NCBI GenBank assembly: GCA_041752235.1
Contig: JBGSHM010000028.1
Span: forward strand, 1-64,000
DNA: 64,000 nucleotides
Origin: SpSt-398 sp041752235
GTDB lineage: Bacteria; Bacteroidota; Bacteroidia; Chitinophagales; Chitinophagaceae
Reading direction: 5' to 3'
The position numbers and the translations under genes are program-made. Below are positions 23,456-32,568 of this stretch, piece by piece. Within the stretch, counting starts at the first letter, position 1, and each line of letters starts with the position of its first letter. A model generated the notes under the pieces. The model was not told the DNA's origin. It worked only from the letters and a program-made list of their open reading frames with translations, and ran no database searches.

Positions 23456-25786
23456 TTATTTCTTTCGAAAACGGACCAGGGAAATGAGGACGGCCGGTAA
23501 CAAAACCAGATTGGTGATGGTGGCGGTGATGAGTGTAAGGGAGGTAAGCCACCCGAGTGACTGGGTTCCGCCAAATCCGCTAAAACAGAAGATGACAAAA
23601 CCAGCGATCAATACAAGGGAGGTATAGATTATACTGATTCCTGTGCTGTGTATGGTCTCGATCACAGTTTGTTGCATGTCAAATTGTTGCCGGGGCAGTT
23701 CCTGTTTAAAATTGATCAGGAACCGGATGGTGACATCGATCGCGATCCCCAAAGCCACGCTAAAGATCAGGACGGTGGATGGTTTCAGGCGGATGCCTAC
23801 CCACCCCATCACCCCGGCGGTAATGACCAGTGGAATGATATTCGGGATCAATGAACAAGCGAGGATACGGAGGGAGCGAAACAGGTACAACATACAAACA
23901 GCGATGAGCGCAAATGCCCAGCCGATACTTTCTTTCAAGCCGTTGATGATAAAGCGGTTTCCTTCCTGGAAGGTAACAGAGGTACCAGTAAGCCGTACTG
24001 AATATTTACTGGTGTCAAAAAGCTGGTTGGCTCTTTGCTGGATGGAATCCAGGATCTCCGGCAATCGGTGACTTCCCACATCGGCCATGTTCACACTGAT
24101 ACGCGCTTCCTGGCGGGAACTATCCATAAAGGAAGACACGATCCGGGAAAAGGAATTAGCGGTACCTCCGTTTTCAGAGGGACGCACACTAAAATATTGA
24201 TTCAAGGCCGGCATCACATACTCATCCGGAACGGAATAATAGGCGCTGTCTCCTTCAAAAAAGGCCTGTTTAGCAAATTTCATCCCTTCCACAATGGATA
24301 AGGGTCGTGCCATCTCCGGACGGGCCGCAATGAACTGGGAAAGGGAATCAATATTCTTAAAGGTTTGCAATGCATTTCTGCGCAAGCCATTCTTTTGTCT
24401 GGTATCCAATATGATCTCCAGGGGCATGATCCCCCGGAAATTGGTCTCAAAGAACTTAAGGTCCGTGTAGATCTTGTCGGTTTTGGGAATATCATCTACA
24501 ATAAACCCTTCGCTTTTTAACCGAAACATACCCACAACCGAAACGATCACGATCAGCGATGAATAGATATAGATGAGTTTGCGGTGGTTGAGCGACCATC
24601 TTTCCAGGCGATCCAACCACCGGTTGAGCCGGGGATTGTCAAGGTATTTGGTATGTCTGGATTTGGGTGCCGGGAGATAACTTAATACCGCAGGGATAAA
24701 TGCCAAGGAAATGAAAAAGAGCAGCATGATATTGATACCCGCCACCACACCAAACTCTCGCAGTACTTCACTTTTGGTGAGGGCAAATACTGCAAAACCG
24801 ATGGCGGCAGTCAGGTTACAGAATAAAGTGACGATTCCCATTTTCTCCACCATCAACACCAGGGCCTGTTTTTTGTCACCGGTTTCATTGTAGGAAGTAT
24901 GGAATTTATTGAGAAAATAAATGCAATTGGGTATCCCGATCACAACAACCAATGGAGGAATAAGAGCGGTAAGCAGGGATATTTTGTAACCAAACATTTG
25001 CATCACCCCCAGGCTCCAGATCACTCCAATGACGACCACGGAAAGGGAAAGCCACATGGCAGATAGGGACCGGAAGAAAAGCAGGAGTATCAAGGCGGAT
25101 AAAACAAAAGAGGCGATCAGAAACCATTTCATTTCATTCGCGATACGAACAGCCAGGATCGTGCGAATATGGGGCAACCCGCTTTGATGAATTTCCAGCT
25201 GATGTCTTTTGCCAAAATCACCCATGATACTGGTGATATCGTTAACTACCTTTTCCCTTTTCTTGGAGGCCAATACCTGCTTATTGATCCGGATACCCAT
25301 GAGCCAGGAACGGGTTTCGGCATTGTACAGAAAACCTTTGTAAAAGGGTAAGGTTCCTAATAAGGCAAAACTGCTGTCGATCTCTTGCTGAGAAAGAAGT
25401 GTATCCCTGAATAAAGGAATAGAAAGTAACCTTTCGTCCTCGGTTGATTTGACAAGATTGACCGCTGTGGCCACGGATAGAATATCCTCCACTCCGGGAA
25501 TGCGACGAACCGTTTTTGAGGTAGCTGTAAAATCATTCCAAAAGGAGGCATTAGATAAACTGTCGGTTTGAAAACCGATCACCAGTAAATTGCCATCCTC
25601 GCCAAATTTTTTGCGAAATTCCTGATAGGCCTTGTATTTGGGATTATCGGTAGGAATGGCCCGCGCAAATTCATAACTCAACTCCACTTTATTTGCCAGA
25701 TAACCCATACCTGCGGTCAATAAGGCCAGAAGGATCAAAAGAGGCAAGCGATGTTTAACAATGAATTGACCGAGTTTACGCCACAT
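23456..25786 (-). CDS. MMPL/RND-family exporter
   Basis: A 776 aa inner-membrane protein with the duplicated RND/MMPL layout: one membrane helix near residues 13-31, a large periplasmic loop (about 32-215), five or six helices (about 216-370, including SALILLLFFRSLSAMWLSLS), a second periplasmic loop (about 425-620) and a closing helix bundle (about 620-770). It is shorter than AcrB-type pumps and has no adjacent membrane-fusion protein. It therefore more likely moves lipids or hydrophobic compounds (hopanoid- or MmpL-like) than drugs. It diverges from porZ. Confidence 0.88.
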   Translation of the reverse strand: MWRKLGQFIVKHRLPLLILLALLTAGMGYLANKVELSYEFARAIPTDNPKYKAYQEFRKKFGEDGNLLVIGFQTDSLSNASFWNDFTATSKTVRRIPGVEDILSVATAVNLVKSTEDERLLSIPLFRDTLLSQQEIDSSFALLGTLPFYKGFLYNAETRSWLMGIRINKQVLASKKREKVVNDITSIMGDFGKRHQLEIHQSGLPHIRTILAVRIANEMKWFLIASFVLSALILLLFFRSLSAMWLSLSVVVIGVIWSLGVMQMFGYKISLLTALIPPLVVVIGIPNCIYFLNKFHTSYNETGDKKQALVLMVEKMGIVTLFCNLTAAIGFAVFALTKSEVLREFGVVAGINIMLLFFISLAFIPAVLSYLPAPKSRHTKYLDNPRLNRWLDRLERWSLNHRKLIYIYSSLIVIVSVVGMFRLKSEGFIVDDIPKTDKIYTDLKFFETNFRGIMPLEIILDTRQKNGLRRNALQTFKNIDSLSQFIAARPEMARPLSIVEGMKFAKQAFFEGDSAYYSVPDEYVMPALNQYFSVRPSENGGTANSFSRIVSSFMDSSRQEARISVNMADVGSHRLPEILDSIQQRANQLFDTSKYSVRLTGTSVTFQEGNRFIINGLKESIGWAFALIAVCMLYLFRSLRILACSLIPNIIPLVITAGVMGWVGIRLKPSTVLIFSVALGIAIDVTIRFLINFKQELPRQQFDMQQTVIETIHSTGISIIYTSLVLIAGFVIFCFSGFGGTQSLGWLTSLTLITATITNLVLLPAVLISLVRFRKK

Positions 25787-25854
25787 AGTGTCTGGTTACT
25801 GTGCGGCAAAGAAACGAAATATTGTTAAGCAAAATTCGAGAAAACCGAAAACAG

Positions 25855-25914
25855 AAAAGTGAATAGTGAATGGTGAATAGTGAATTGCATATTCACCATT
25901 CACTATTCACTTTT
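25855..25914. repeat. Perfect 24-bp inverted repeat (GAATAGTGAAT family)
   Basis: Arms at 25855-25878 and 25891-25914 are exact reverse complements and enclose a 12-nt loop AGTGAATTGCAT. The unit is built from repeats of GTGAATAGTGAAT. It fills the divergent gap between the MMPL gene and porZ and ends 14 nt before the porZ start codon. Confidence 0.92.
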
Positions 25915-25928
25915 TCCTAACTTCGACT

Positions 25929-28217
25929 GTGGCCCTGAAAAAATTCTTCTACCTCATCCTGATTTTTTTCGCAACAATGGCGGAAGCGCAGTCGCCCATT
26001 CCGCCGATTGGCCAATGGCGTGAGCACTTACCCTATCGTTCCGCAATTGGTGTGCTGGCAGCCGATGAAAAGATCTTTTGCGCCACCCCTTACTCACTTT
26101 TTTCAGTAGATACGGATGAGCAGTCCATCGAACGCTATAGTCGAATGACCGGATTGAATGAGACAGGCCTGTCCTGTATGGCCTACGAGCCGGTGTCTGG
26201 CAAACTACTGATCGCGTATGTGAACAGTAATATTGATATCATTTATCGCAACGATATCATCAATATTCCTGATATCAAACGCGAAGTAGTGACCGGAGAT
26301 AAACGGATATATGCCGCCACAGCGATTCAGGGCGATTTTTTTCTCAGTACAGGACTGGGAGTGATCCGGGTGAATGCCGATCAATATGAGATCAGGTCCA
26401 CCTGGATTATTGGAAATGGAGGAACACAGATTAAAGTGAATTCCCTGGTGTTGTTCAACGGGCTGTATCACGCCGCCACGGCTGAAGGCTTAAAAAAAGT
26501 ATCCGCGGCAAACGCAGATCCTTCCTTTTTTGGCAATTGGGAAATACTAAGTGGGCAAAATGGTTTGCCGACCGGTGAATGTCGTGGTCTTGTTGTAGCC
26601 AATAATTCTTTATTTGCCCTGGTAGGTGATCAGGTATTTGTTTTGGGATCAAATGGTCAATGGTCTCTTATTCAGGATTCACCCGGCTGGTCGTTCAACT
26701 CCATTTCGCCAGCGGGGAACAATGTATTGGTTTGTCAATCACAACCTGGCCAGGGACGGGTGTTGGAGATCAACAATAGTGGGTCAGTGTTAAACAGTTT
26801 CCAATCCGGGTTACTGGTACCCGTGTCGGCGTTACGACAAAATAACCTGACATGGGTGGCTGATCAGGCCAATTCCCTGATCCGCTTTGATGGTGCGGGG
26901 GCCAGTTCATTTCGACCCAATTCTCCCGACTCCATTGCATTGGGAGGCCTATTTGCCAGTAATAGCACTTTCTGGGCGAGTGCCGGTAGCCGTGCCGGTG
27001 CAAATAATAAAAATGGGTTGTTTCAATTGGCTGAAGGGGAATGGAAAAATTACAATGGAAGAAATTTCCCGGTCTTGGATTCATTGTCTGATATCGTAAC
27101 GGTTATTGCAGACCCCAAAACGGATACCGCCTGGACGGGATCATTTGGAGGAGGATTACTCCGGATCACTTCGGGAGGTGAGCTGACCATCTTTAAACAA
27201 CATTCACCCTTGTCACCTGTTTTGTCTGCGCCAGGAGTGTACCGGGTAGCCGGATTGGCTATGGACAGGGATGATAACCTCTGGATCAGTAATGACGGAG
27301 CCGCTTCCCGCTTACAGGTCCGCAAAAAAGACGGCGACTGGCTTTCCTTTGACCCTCCTTTTTCTACCGCCAACCGCTCCATGGGTTCCTTGTTAATCGA
27401 TGGGTCGGGGCAGAAATGGATGATTTCACCCGGAGGGAATGGTTTGTTTTGTTTCAATGATAACAATACCCCCGATCTGTCTTCCGATGATCAATGGAAA
27501 TGGTTTCGTCAGGGAGGGGGACAAGGTAATCTGCCTTCGAACCGGGTATTGAGTCTTGCCCTTGATAAAAGTGGATTTGTGTGGATCGGTACTGATGATG
27601 GAATCGGGATCATTCAATGTCCGGAGTCAGTATTTGGTTCGCCGGCTTGTGAAGCGATCATCCCGGTGGTTTTACAGGGAAATTTTGCCGGCTTTCTCTT
27701 CAAGGGGGAAGAGGTACGTGGCATCGCCGTGGATGGCGCCGATCGCAAATGGGTTGCCACGGGAAGCGGGGTTTTTCTGATCAGTTCCGAAGGGGAGAAG
27801 ATCATTTATCAGTTCAATGAGTCCAACAGCCCATTGTTGAGCAATGATGTGCAACAAGTCACGATAGATGGATCTACCGGAGAGGTCTTTTTTGCTACAG
27901 CTAATGGACTTTGTTCTTTTCGGAGTACGGCTACGGAAGGTGGTGCAGTACATGCTAACGTACTTGTTTTTCCCAACCCCGTACCTCCTGGATATGGCGG
28001 AACGATTGGAATAAAAGGATTAGCGGAAAATGCCACCGTCAAGATTACGGAATTGGATGGGCGATTGGTTTTTCAAACCCGGGCACTGGGGGGACAGGCT
28101 GTTTGGGATGGAAAAGATTACCGGGGGAGAAGGATCTCCACCGGCGTTTACCTGGTATTGGTAAGTGATGGAAAAAAAGAAACCTTCGCTACCAAGATCG
28201 TTTTTATCAGTCAATGA
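25929..28217 (+). CDS. porZ: PorZ-like T9SS protein (two-domain beta-propeller with sorting domain)
   Basis: A 762 aa protein starting at GTG 25929, with a signal peptide (FFYLILIFFATMAEAQS). The mature N-terminus (PIPPIGQWREHLPYRSAIGV) and early propeller repeats match the PorZ N-terminal propeller. Two-component-regulator-type propeller blades follow (DRDDNLWISNDG, DKSGFVWIGTDDGIG), and a type A sorting domain closes it (NPVPPGYGG; ISTGVYLVLVSDGKK). PorZ is part of the T9SS attachment complex, where it supplies anionic LPS to sortase PorU. The stop overlaps the recO start (ATGA). The assignment rests on architecture and the recO neighbour. Confidence 0.82.
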   Translation: MALKKFFYLILIFFATMAEAQSPIPPIGQWREHLPYRSAIGVLAADEKIFCATPYSLFSVDTDEQSIERYSRMTGLNETGLSCMAYEPVSGKLLIAYVNSNIDIIYRNDIINIPDIKREVVTGDKRIYAATAIQGDFFLSTGLGVIRVNADQYEIRSTWIIGNGGTQIKVNSLVLFNGLYHAATAEGLKKVSAANADPSFFGNWEILSGQNGLPTGECRGLVVANNSLFALVGDQVFVLGSNGQWSLIQDSPGWSFNSISPAGNNVLVCQSQPGQGRVLEINNSGSVLNSFQSGLLVPVSALRQNNLTWVADQANSLIRFDGAGASSFRPNSPDSIALGGLFASNSTFWASAGSRAGANNKNGLFQLAEGEWKNYNGRNFPVLDSLSDIVTVIADPKTDTAWTGSFGGGLLRITSGGELTIFKQHSPLSPVLSAPGVYRVAGLAMDRDDNLWISNDGAASRLQVRKKDGDWLSFDPPFSTANRSMGSLLIDGSGQKWMISPGGNGLFCFNDNNTPDLSSDDQWKWFRQGGGQGNLPSNRVLSLALDKSGFVWIGTDDGIGIIQCPESVFGSPACEAIIPVVLQGNFAGFLFKGEEVRGIAVDGADRKWVATGSGVFLISSEGEKIIYQFNESNSPLLSNDVQQVTIDGSTGEVFFATANGLCSFRSTATEGGAVHANVLVFPNPVPPGYGGTIGIKGLAENATVKITELDGRLVFQTRALGGQAVWDGKDYRGRRISTGVYLVLVSDGKKETFATKIVFISQ

Positions 28218-28945
28218 CACACGCAACCAAAGGGATCGTATTAAGGGCCGTTAAATACGGGGAGACCAGCCTGATCGTGCTGGTCTTTACCGAGCTATTT
28301 GGCATACAATCCTATATCGTCAATGGTGTACGCACGGCTAAAAAGGGCAGTGCCGGGGCCAATTGTTTTATGCCCGGCGCGATGCTTGATCTAGTCGTTT
28401 ATCATCAGGAATCAAAGAATATTCAACGGATCAAAGAATATCGTTGGCATCGGATCTATCAACATTTGTTTTCCGATATACCCCGTCATGCCGTTTCCCA
28501 ATTCATGGTCGAGTTGATGACCAAATGCCTGAAACAACCCGAAGCCAATGCCGATCTTTTTCATTTTTGTGAGGATGCGTTATTGCATCTCGACGAAAGC
28601 AACGATCCGGTCATGGCCAATTTTTCGCTCTACTTCGCCTTGAATTTTGCCACTTTTTTTGGCTTTCGCATTGATGATCGAAATTCTTCGTTGTATTCGA
28701 TACTCGATTTGCAGGAAGGATGTTTTGTCGACGAGATACCCGGGCACCCTTATTTCATGGAAGGCGAACAGGCCAGGGTTTGTGGTGAATTGTTACGTGT
28801 AATGCAGCCGGGTGAATTGGAAGTCATAAGGCTTAACCGCGATTTCAGGAGACAGTTGTTGTTTTCGTTGGAGAATTATTATGCATTGCATGTGCAGGAT
28901 TTTGGGGTGATGAAGACGCTGGCTGTGTTGCGGGAGGTATTGTAG
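28214..28945 (+). CDS. recO: DNA repair protein RecO
   Basis: A 243 aa protein with the RecO N-terminal OB-fold start (TKGIVLRAVKYGETSLIVLV, GIQSYIVNGVR) and helical C-terminal region. RecO acts with RecF and RecR to load RecA at gaps coated with SSB. The cysteine zinc motif seen in some RecO proteins is absent, which is common in this phylum. The start ATG overlaps the porZ stop by 4 nt, so it is cotranscribed and translationally coupled. An ACCGCC-family repeat begins 2 nt after its stop. Confidence 0.93.
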   Translation: MTHATKGIVLRAVKYGETSLIVLVFTELFGIQSYIVNGVRTAKKGSAGANCFMPGAMLDLVVYHQESKNIQRIKEYRWHRIYQHLFSDIPRHAVSQFMVELMTKCLKQPEANADLFHFCEDALLHLDESNDPVMANFSLYFALNFATFFGFRIDDRNSSLYSILDLQEGCFVDEIPGHPYFMEGEQARVCGELLRVMQPGELEVIRLNRDFRRQLLFSLENYYALHVQDFGVMKTLAVLREVL

Positions 28946-28946
28946 C

Positions 28947-29029
28947 TTTTTACCGCCAGGACGTGGGGGCGCAAGGGAACGCCAGGCTATCTTAGCGCTA
29001 GATTGTGTCTTTGTGCCTTGGCGGTAAAA
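28947..29029. repeat. ACCGCC-family imperfect palindrome
   Basis: Left arm TTTTTACCGCCAGGACGTGG, right arm TTGTGTCTTTGTGCCTTGGCG GTAAA split at GGCG. It fills the gap between converging recO and the amidohydrolase gene, with arms 2 and 8 nt from the two stop codons. Confidence 0.72.
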
Positions 29030-29036
29030 TCCATCC

Positions 29037-30215
29037 TCAAAAAACTCTATACGATTCTCCCTTTTCCAACTCCAATACTACTACTCCGGGTTTTTTCCCC
29101 TTTTCAAAACTTCCCAGTTCCTTATCCCAAAGCAGCGCCCTGGCTCCATTCATTGTGGCCCAACCAAGGATGGTTTCGCGTGGGATATGTGGAAAATGAA
29201 GGCGAATGGCCGCGATCTCTTTGCCGATGCTAAGTTGCCAGTTGCTGCTATAGCTATCTGTTCCGAGTATGATCTGGCAGTTGTGTTTTATAAAAAGATC
29301 GATCGGAGGTGTTTTATTCTCGATATAGAGATTGGCATTGATACAAAAACAATACACTAATTGCAAACCATGGGCTATCGCATATTCATTGGCCCATATT
29401 ATATCTTCCTCGGGCATATAGGTATTGTGAATAAGGAAAATGGTCTGGCCCTGATCAAAGAAAGGCAGACAGGAGCGGATACTGCTCATTCCGGTAACAG
29501 GAAAAGGAGAAGTCTCAATTCCAAAGATCCGGAACAAACGCAGGTATTCACCACCTCCGCTTCGGTAAAGTTCATCCTCTGCGGGGTGTTCCTGGTTGTG
29601 CAAGGAGATCACTTGTCCGGCCGTGGCTTTGTTGATCCGTCTGAATGTATCCGGTGAAATGGTGTAGGGGGCATGGGGCACCAGGGTGGTACGGCATTGA
29701 TGACCCCGGGTGGCGCAGGCCGCGATCAGCGCATCGGCTTGTGCCTGGTAATGGGACATGTTCTGTGCCGCTTTTTCATCGGTGAAACCCAGTACTTCGA
29801 CAAAGTTCTGCCAGTAGATCCGGCTGTTTGATTTAACCATTGCTGTATCGGCGGTGTTGCCAATATCTCCCACTGCGGCAATGCCATTGTCCCACATTTC
29901 TTTTTCGGCATCGATGATCCGTTGTTGAATAGTGGTGGCAGGGAAATCGAGTTTGGTGACTACGGAACAAAGAAATTCGATCAATCCTGTATGCGGTGGG
30001 ATTACATCCTTCAAATGACTTAGTTCCAGGTGACAGTGCCCGTTGATAAGTCCGGGAACCAGCATGCCTTTATGATGAATGACATCCTCTCCCGCTTCGG
30101 CCTGCGGAACGATGGCTTCTACCTGCCCTTTTTCATTCAGGATCAAAACCTGCCCGGGCCCCCGGAAACGGTAGCCATCGAAAACTTCCTCTGCGCTGAA
30201 TTTTTGGTAGCCCAT
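29037..30215 (-). CDS. Amidohydrolase-superfamily deaminase (ATZ/TRZ-like)
   Basis: A 392 aa cytoplasmic enzyme of the metal-dependent amidohydrolase superfamily. H60-x-H62 in PGLINGHCHLELSH, a histidine in VPHAPYTISPD, a third site in SLHNQEHPAEDE and the aspartate in LGTDSYSSN are the expected ligands. The HNQEH glutamate and layout fit aminohydrolases (chlorohydrolase, guanine or aminodeoxyfutalosine deaminase) rather than dihydroorotases. The substrate cannot be fixed from sequence, and no futalosine-pathway gene is nearby. A prfA promoter box lies just upstream on the other strand. Confidence 0.82.
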   Translation of the reverse strand: MGYQKFSAEEVFDGYRFRGPGQVLILNEKGQVEAIVPQAEAGEDVIHHKGMLVPGLINGHCHLELSHLKDVIPPHTGLIEFLCSVVTKLDFPATTIQQRIIDAEKEMWDNGIAAVGDIGNTADTAMVKSNSRIYWQNFVEVLGFTDEKAAQNMSHYQAQADALIAACATRGHQCRTTLVPHAPYTISPDTFRRINKATAGQVISLHNQEHPAEDELYRSGGGEYLRLFRIFGIETSPFPVTGMSSIRSCLPFFDQGQTIFLIHNTYMPEEDIIWANEYAIAHGLQLVYCFCINANLYIENKTPPIDLFIKHNCQIILGTDSYSSNWQLSIGKEIAAIRLHFPHIPRETILGWATMNGARALLWDKELGSFEKGKKPGVVVLELEKGESYRVF

Positions 30216-30237
30216 GCGGTCAAATCATTTAACTTTG
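30203..30237 (+). promoter_or_regulatory. Candidate promoter of prfA
   Basis: TTTG (30203-30206) and TAACTTTG (30230-30237) fit the Bacteroidota -33/-7 boxes with a 23 nt spacer. The -33 side overlaps the start of the divergent amidohydrolase gene. The leader would be about 85 nt and contains an inverted repeat. Confidence 0.5.
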
Positions 30238-30267
30238 CGAGCCAAAATTAGGGATAAAGGACTGAGC

Positions 30268-30297
30268 GCTAAAAGCGAATAGCCTTATGCTTTTAGC
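30268..30297. repeat. Short inverted repeat in the prfA leader (TAGC family)
   Basis: GCTAAAAGC (30268-30276) and GCTTTTAGC (30289-30297) are perfect 9-bp arms with a 12-nt loop. The sequence belongs with the palindromes at 45858 and 47405. It lies between the prfA promoter box and start codon. Confidence 0.7.
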
Positions 30298-30328
30298 TCC
30301 TTTTAAGAAAAAGAATCAATAAAAGAAA

Positions 30329-31396
30329 ATGCTGGATAAACTGGAAGCCATCAAAGCGCGATTTGATCAGTTGGGAGTAGCCCTTACCAACCCGGCGATC
30401 ATTGGTGACAGCCGAAAGTTTGCTTCCACCAGCAAGGAGTACCGCAGTCTCGAGAAGATCGTGAGCGCGTATATGGATTATCGGAAGATGTTGGAGGATG
30501 TAAGCTTTTATCAGGAAGCCCTTCGGGGAAATGATGAAGAATTGCGTGATTTGGCCAAAATGGAGATGCCCGACCTGGAGGAAAGAAAGGGTAAACTGGA
30601 AGCACAGATCAGGCAGATGTTGATACCCAAGGATCCGCAGGACGAGAAGAACGCGATCCTGGAGATCAGGGCCGGTACTGGCGGGGATGAAGCAAGTCTC
30701 TTTGCCGGGAACCTGCTGCGCATGTATATCCGCTATTGTGAAGGAAAAGGATGGAAAACAGCCATTCTGAGTGAGAACGAGGGAACTGTGGGCGGATACA
30801 AGGAGGTGCAATTGGAAGTGGTTGGCGATGATGTGTATGGCACGCTCAAATTTGAGAGCGGGGTACACCGGGTGCAACGGGTTCCGGAAACGGAAGCAAG
30901 TGGCCGTGTACATACGTCGGCCGCTACTGTGGCAGTAATGCCCGAAGCAGAGGAAGTGGATTTTGAACTTCGCGAAAGCGATGTAAAGATGGAAACCGCG
31001 CGAAGCGGGGGTGCGGGTGGTCAGAATGTGAACAAGGTAGAGACCAAGGTATTGCTGACCCACTTGCCAACCGGAACAGTAGTTGTTTGCCAAACTGAGC
31101 GAACACAGTTGGCCAACCGGGAAAAGGCCATGCAGATGATGCGTACCAAATTGTATGAAGAGCAGGTGCGCAAACAGGAAGATGAGATCGCGCGGCACCG
31201 GAAGAGTCTTGTGAGCACGGGTGACCGAAGCGCCAAGATACGGACCTATAACTATCCCCAGGGCCGGGTGACCGATCACCGGATCAATTTCACCTCCTAT
31301 AACCTCGATGCCGTAATGAATGGCGATATACAGGATTTTATTGATGCGCTGCAGTTTGCTGAGAACGCAGAGAAAATGACCCGCCAGGAGAATTAA
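30329..31396 (+). CDS. prfA: Peptide chain release factor 1
   Basis: A 355 aa factor that terminates translation at UAA and UAG. It has the catalytic GGQ motif in ARSGGAGGQNVNKVET and the RF1-type PxT tripeptide as PET in RVPETEASGRVHTSAAT, which separates it from RF2 (SPF). Length and the C-terminal block RVTDHRINFTSYNLD are normal. It has its own promoter-like box upstream and a large overlapping open frame on the opposite strand that I regard as spurious. Confidence 0.97.
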   Translation: MLDKLEAIKARFDQLGVALTNPAIIGDSRKFASTSKEYRSLEKIVSAYMDYRKMLEDVSFYQEALRGNDEELRDLAKMEMPDLEERKGKLEAQIRQMLIPKDPQDEKNAILEIRAGTGGDEASLFAGNLLRMYIRYCEGKGWKTAILSENEGTVGGYKEVQLEVVGDDVYGTLKFESGVHRVQRVPETEASGRVHTSAATVAVMPEAEEVDFELRESDVKMETARSGGAGGQNVNKVETKVLLTHLPTGTVVVCQTERTQLANREKAMQMMRTKLYEEQVRKQEDEIARHRKSLVSTGDRSAKIRTYNYPQGRVTDHRINFTSYNLDAVMNGDIQDFIDALQFAENAEKMTRQEN

Positions 31397-31459
31397 TTTT
31401 TTCATCATGCAACGGTTGGGACGAAATACCTAACTTGAATGCAATCAAAATCATGAATC

Positions 31460-32080
31460 ATGCTTGACCAACTATTTAACCTGGTGAAGGAATATGCCCA
31501 GGAGCCTGTGATCGACAATCAGGCCATTCCCAATGAAAAGAATAATGAAGTAGTGGCTGAAGCCACGAATACCGTGGCCAGCGGTTTGCAAAATGTAATG
31601 GCCGGTGGTGGTGTACAAAGCATCATCCAGATGTTTCAGGGCAATGGCCAGGGTGGAGGCATTTCCTCCTTGCTCAAAAATCCCATGGTATCGATGATGA
31701 TCGGCCATTTCACCAGTAAACTGGTAGGTAAATACAATATGAGTCCACAAGCTGCCGGGAATGTGGCCAATCAACTGATTCCCCAAACCTTGAACGGTTT
31801 GATCACCAAAACCAATGACCCCGCAAACAGCCAGTTTGACTTAAGCAACTTGTTGAACTCCCTATCGGGTGGTGGACAGCAAAGTGGTGGCGGCGGTGGA
31901 TTGGATATTGGCGGATTGGTAAGCCGGTTTACCGGTGGTGGTATGGATTCCGATGGTGATGGGGATGTTGATAGGCAAGACATGATCTCTAAATTCACCA
32001 GTCGTTCACAGGACAATCTGCAAAACCGTCAATCGGGTGGAGGTGTTATGGATATGCTGAAAGGATTGATCGGAGGCTAA
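31460..32080 (+). CDS. DUF937-like protein with a calcium-binding loop
   Basis: A 206 aa protein without a signal peptide. Residues of about 30-130 resemble DUF937/YidB-type helical sequence rich in glycine and glutamine (LQNVMAGGGVQSIIQMFQ). Residues of about 155-170 carry MDSDGDGDVDRQDMISKF, a perfect DxDxDxDxxD EF-hand or dockerin-type calcium loop, between glycine-rich linkers. The function is unknown; calcium binding is inferred from the motif. It stands alone after prfA and is followed by an intrinsic terminator. Confidence 0.72.
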   Translation: MLDQLFNLVKEYAQEPVIDNQAIPNEKNNEVVAEATNTVASGLQNVMAGGGVQSIIQMFQGNGQGGGISSLLKNPMVSMMIGHFTSKLVGKYNMSPQAAGNVANQLIPQTLNGLITKTNDPANSQFDLSNLLNSLSGGGQQSGGGGGLDIGGLVSRFTGGGMDSDGDGDVDRQDMISKFTSRSQDNLQNRQSGGGVMDMLKGLIGG

Positions 32081-32108
32081 CAATTGGTAGTAATTTTTTT
32101 TGTATGGT

Positions 32109-32133
32109 GGGCCCTGAAAATGGGCCCTTTTTT
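32109..32133 (+). terminator. Intrinsic terminator after the DUF937-like gene
   Basis: GGGCCC (32109-32114) and GGGCCC (32122-32127) pair across a 7-nt loop, and TTTTTT follows immediately. Confidence 0.85.
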
Positions 32134-32447
32134 ATGCACAATACCCCCTCTCCTGTGTATAAACCACAAAGTGGTATTGCATTTTCCTTTTCTTCTTTGT
32201 AATTATGATGAGAAGAGACTTGTATTTCAGGGATTTGTCATTGGAACGTCAGGCGATTTTCTTACCATTTTATTAGCAAATGCAGGTGCAACATTCAGGC
32301 CTCTGCCACGTTATATAGTTGTAGATCTTTCGTTTACAGTCAGTAGGAAGTGAAAATGTACGGAATAGCATTCGGAATAATGCTTGGTGAATTTTCGAAA
32401 TGATGCTTTTAAACTTTCGTTAACAGCGACCTTCAAAATATTGGCAG
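32134..32447. other. Intergenic stretch with no recognisable gene
   Basis: No convincing coding frame, tRNA or known motif was seen. The only open frame on the plus strand starts before and reads through the terminator at 32109, has no family likeness and is rejected. A GTTAAC site occurs at 32419-32424. Confidence 0.5.
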
Positions 32448-32461
32448 TAAATTTGCGTTAT

Positions 32462-32568
32462 AAGATAGTATAGTCAGAATAAAGAACTTCTCAATAAAGC
32501 AGTCAATTTTCTCATAAGCAGTTAGTTTTGGTTGCGACCCCTGTTTCCACAGGGGTCTATTTTTTTAT
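32462..32568 (+). ncRNA. Candidate small RNA (about 105 nt)
   Basis: TAAATTTG (32448-32455) fits the -7 promoter box and predicts a start near 32462. The downstream 105 nt have no reading frame and end in a strong plus-strand terminator at 32536-32567. The adjacent gene on the other strand cannot use that terminator's U-tract. This promoter-noncoding-terminator layout is what a small RNA gene looks like. No known RNA family was recognised and the -33 box is weak. Confidence 0.35.
32536..32567 (+). terminator. Plus-strand intrinsic terminator
   Basis: A 9-bp stem GACCCCTGT / ACAGGGGTC with loop TTCC, followed by TATTTTTTT. It overlaps the last base of the VanZ-like gene on the minus strand, but its U-tract serves plus-strand transcripts. 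Confidence 0.85.

Noticed and set aside
30293..31408. A 371-codon open frame on the minus strand across the whole of prfA
   Set aside because: It mirrors prfA codon structure, has no domain likeness and low-complexity His/Leu-rich composition. It is a shadow of a strongly conserved gene.
32084..32353. An 89-codon plus-strand frame in the 476 nt gap
   Set aside because: It reads through the intrinsic terminator at 32109-32133, is not similar to any family and lacks a start context.
32536..32567. Terminator for the VanZ-like gene
   Set aside because: The U-tract follows the stem only on the plus strand. On the minus strand the stem is followed by CGCAACC.
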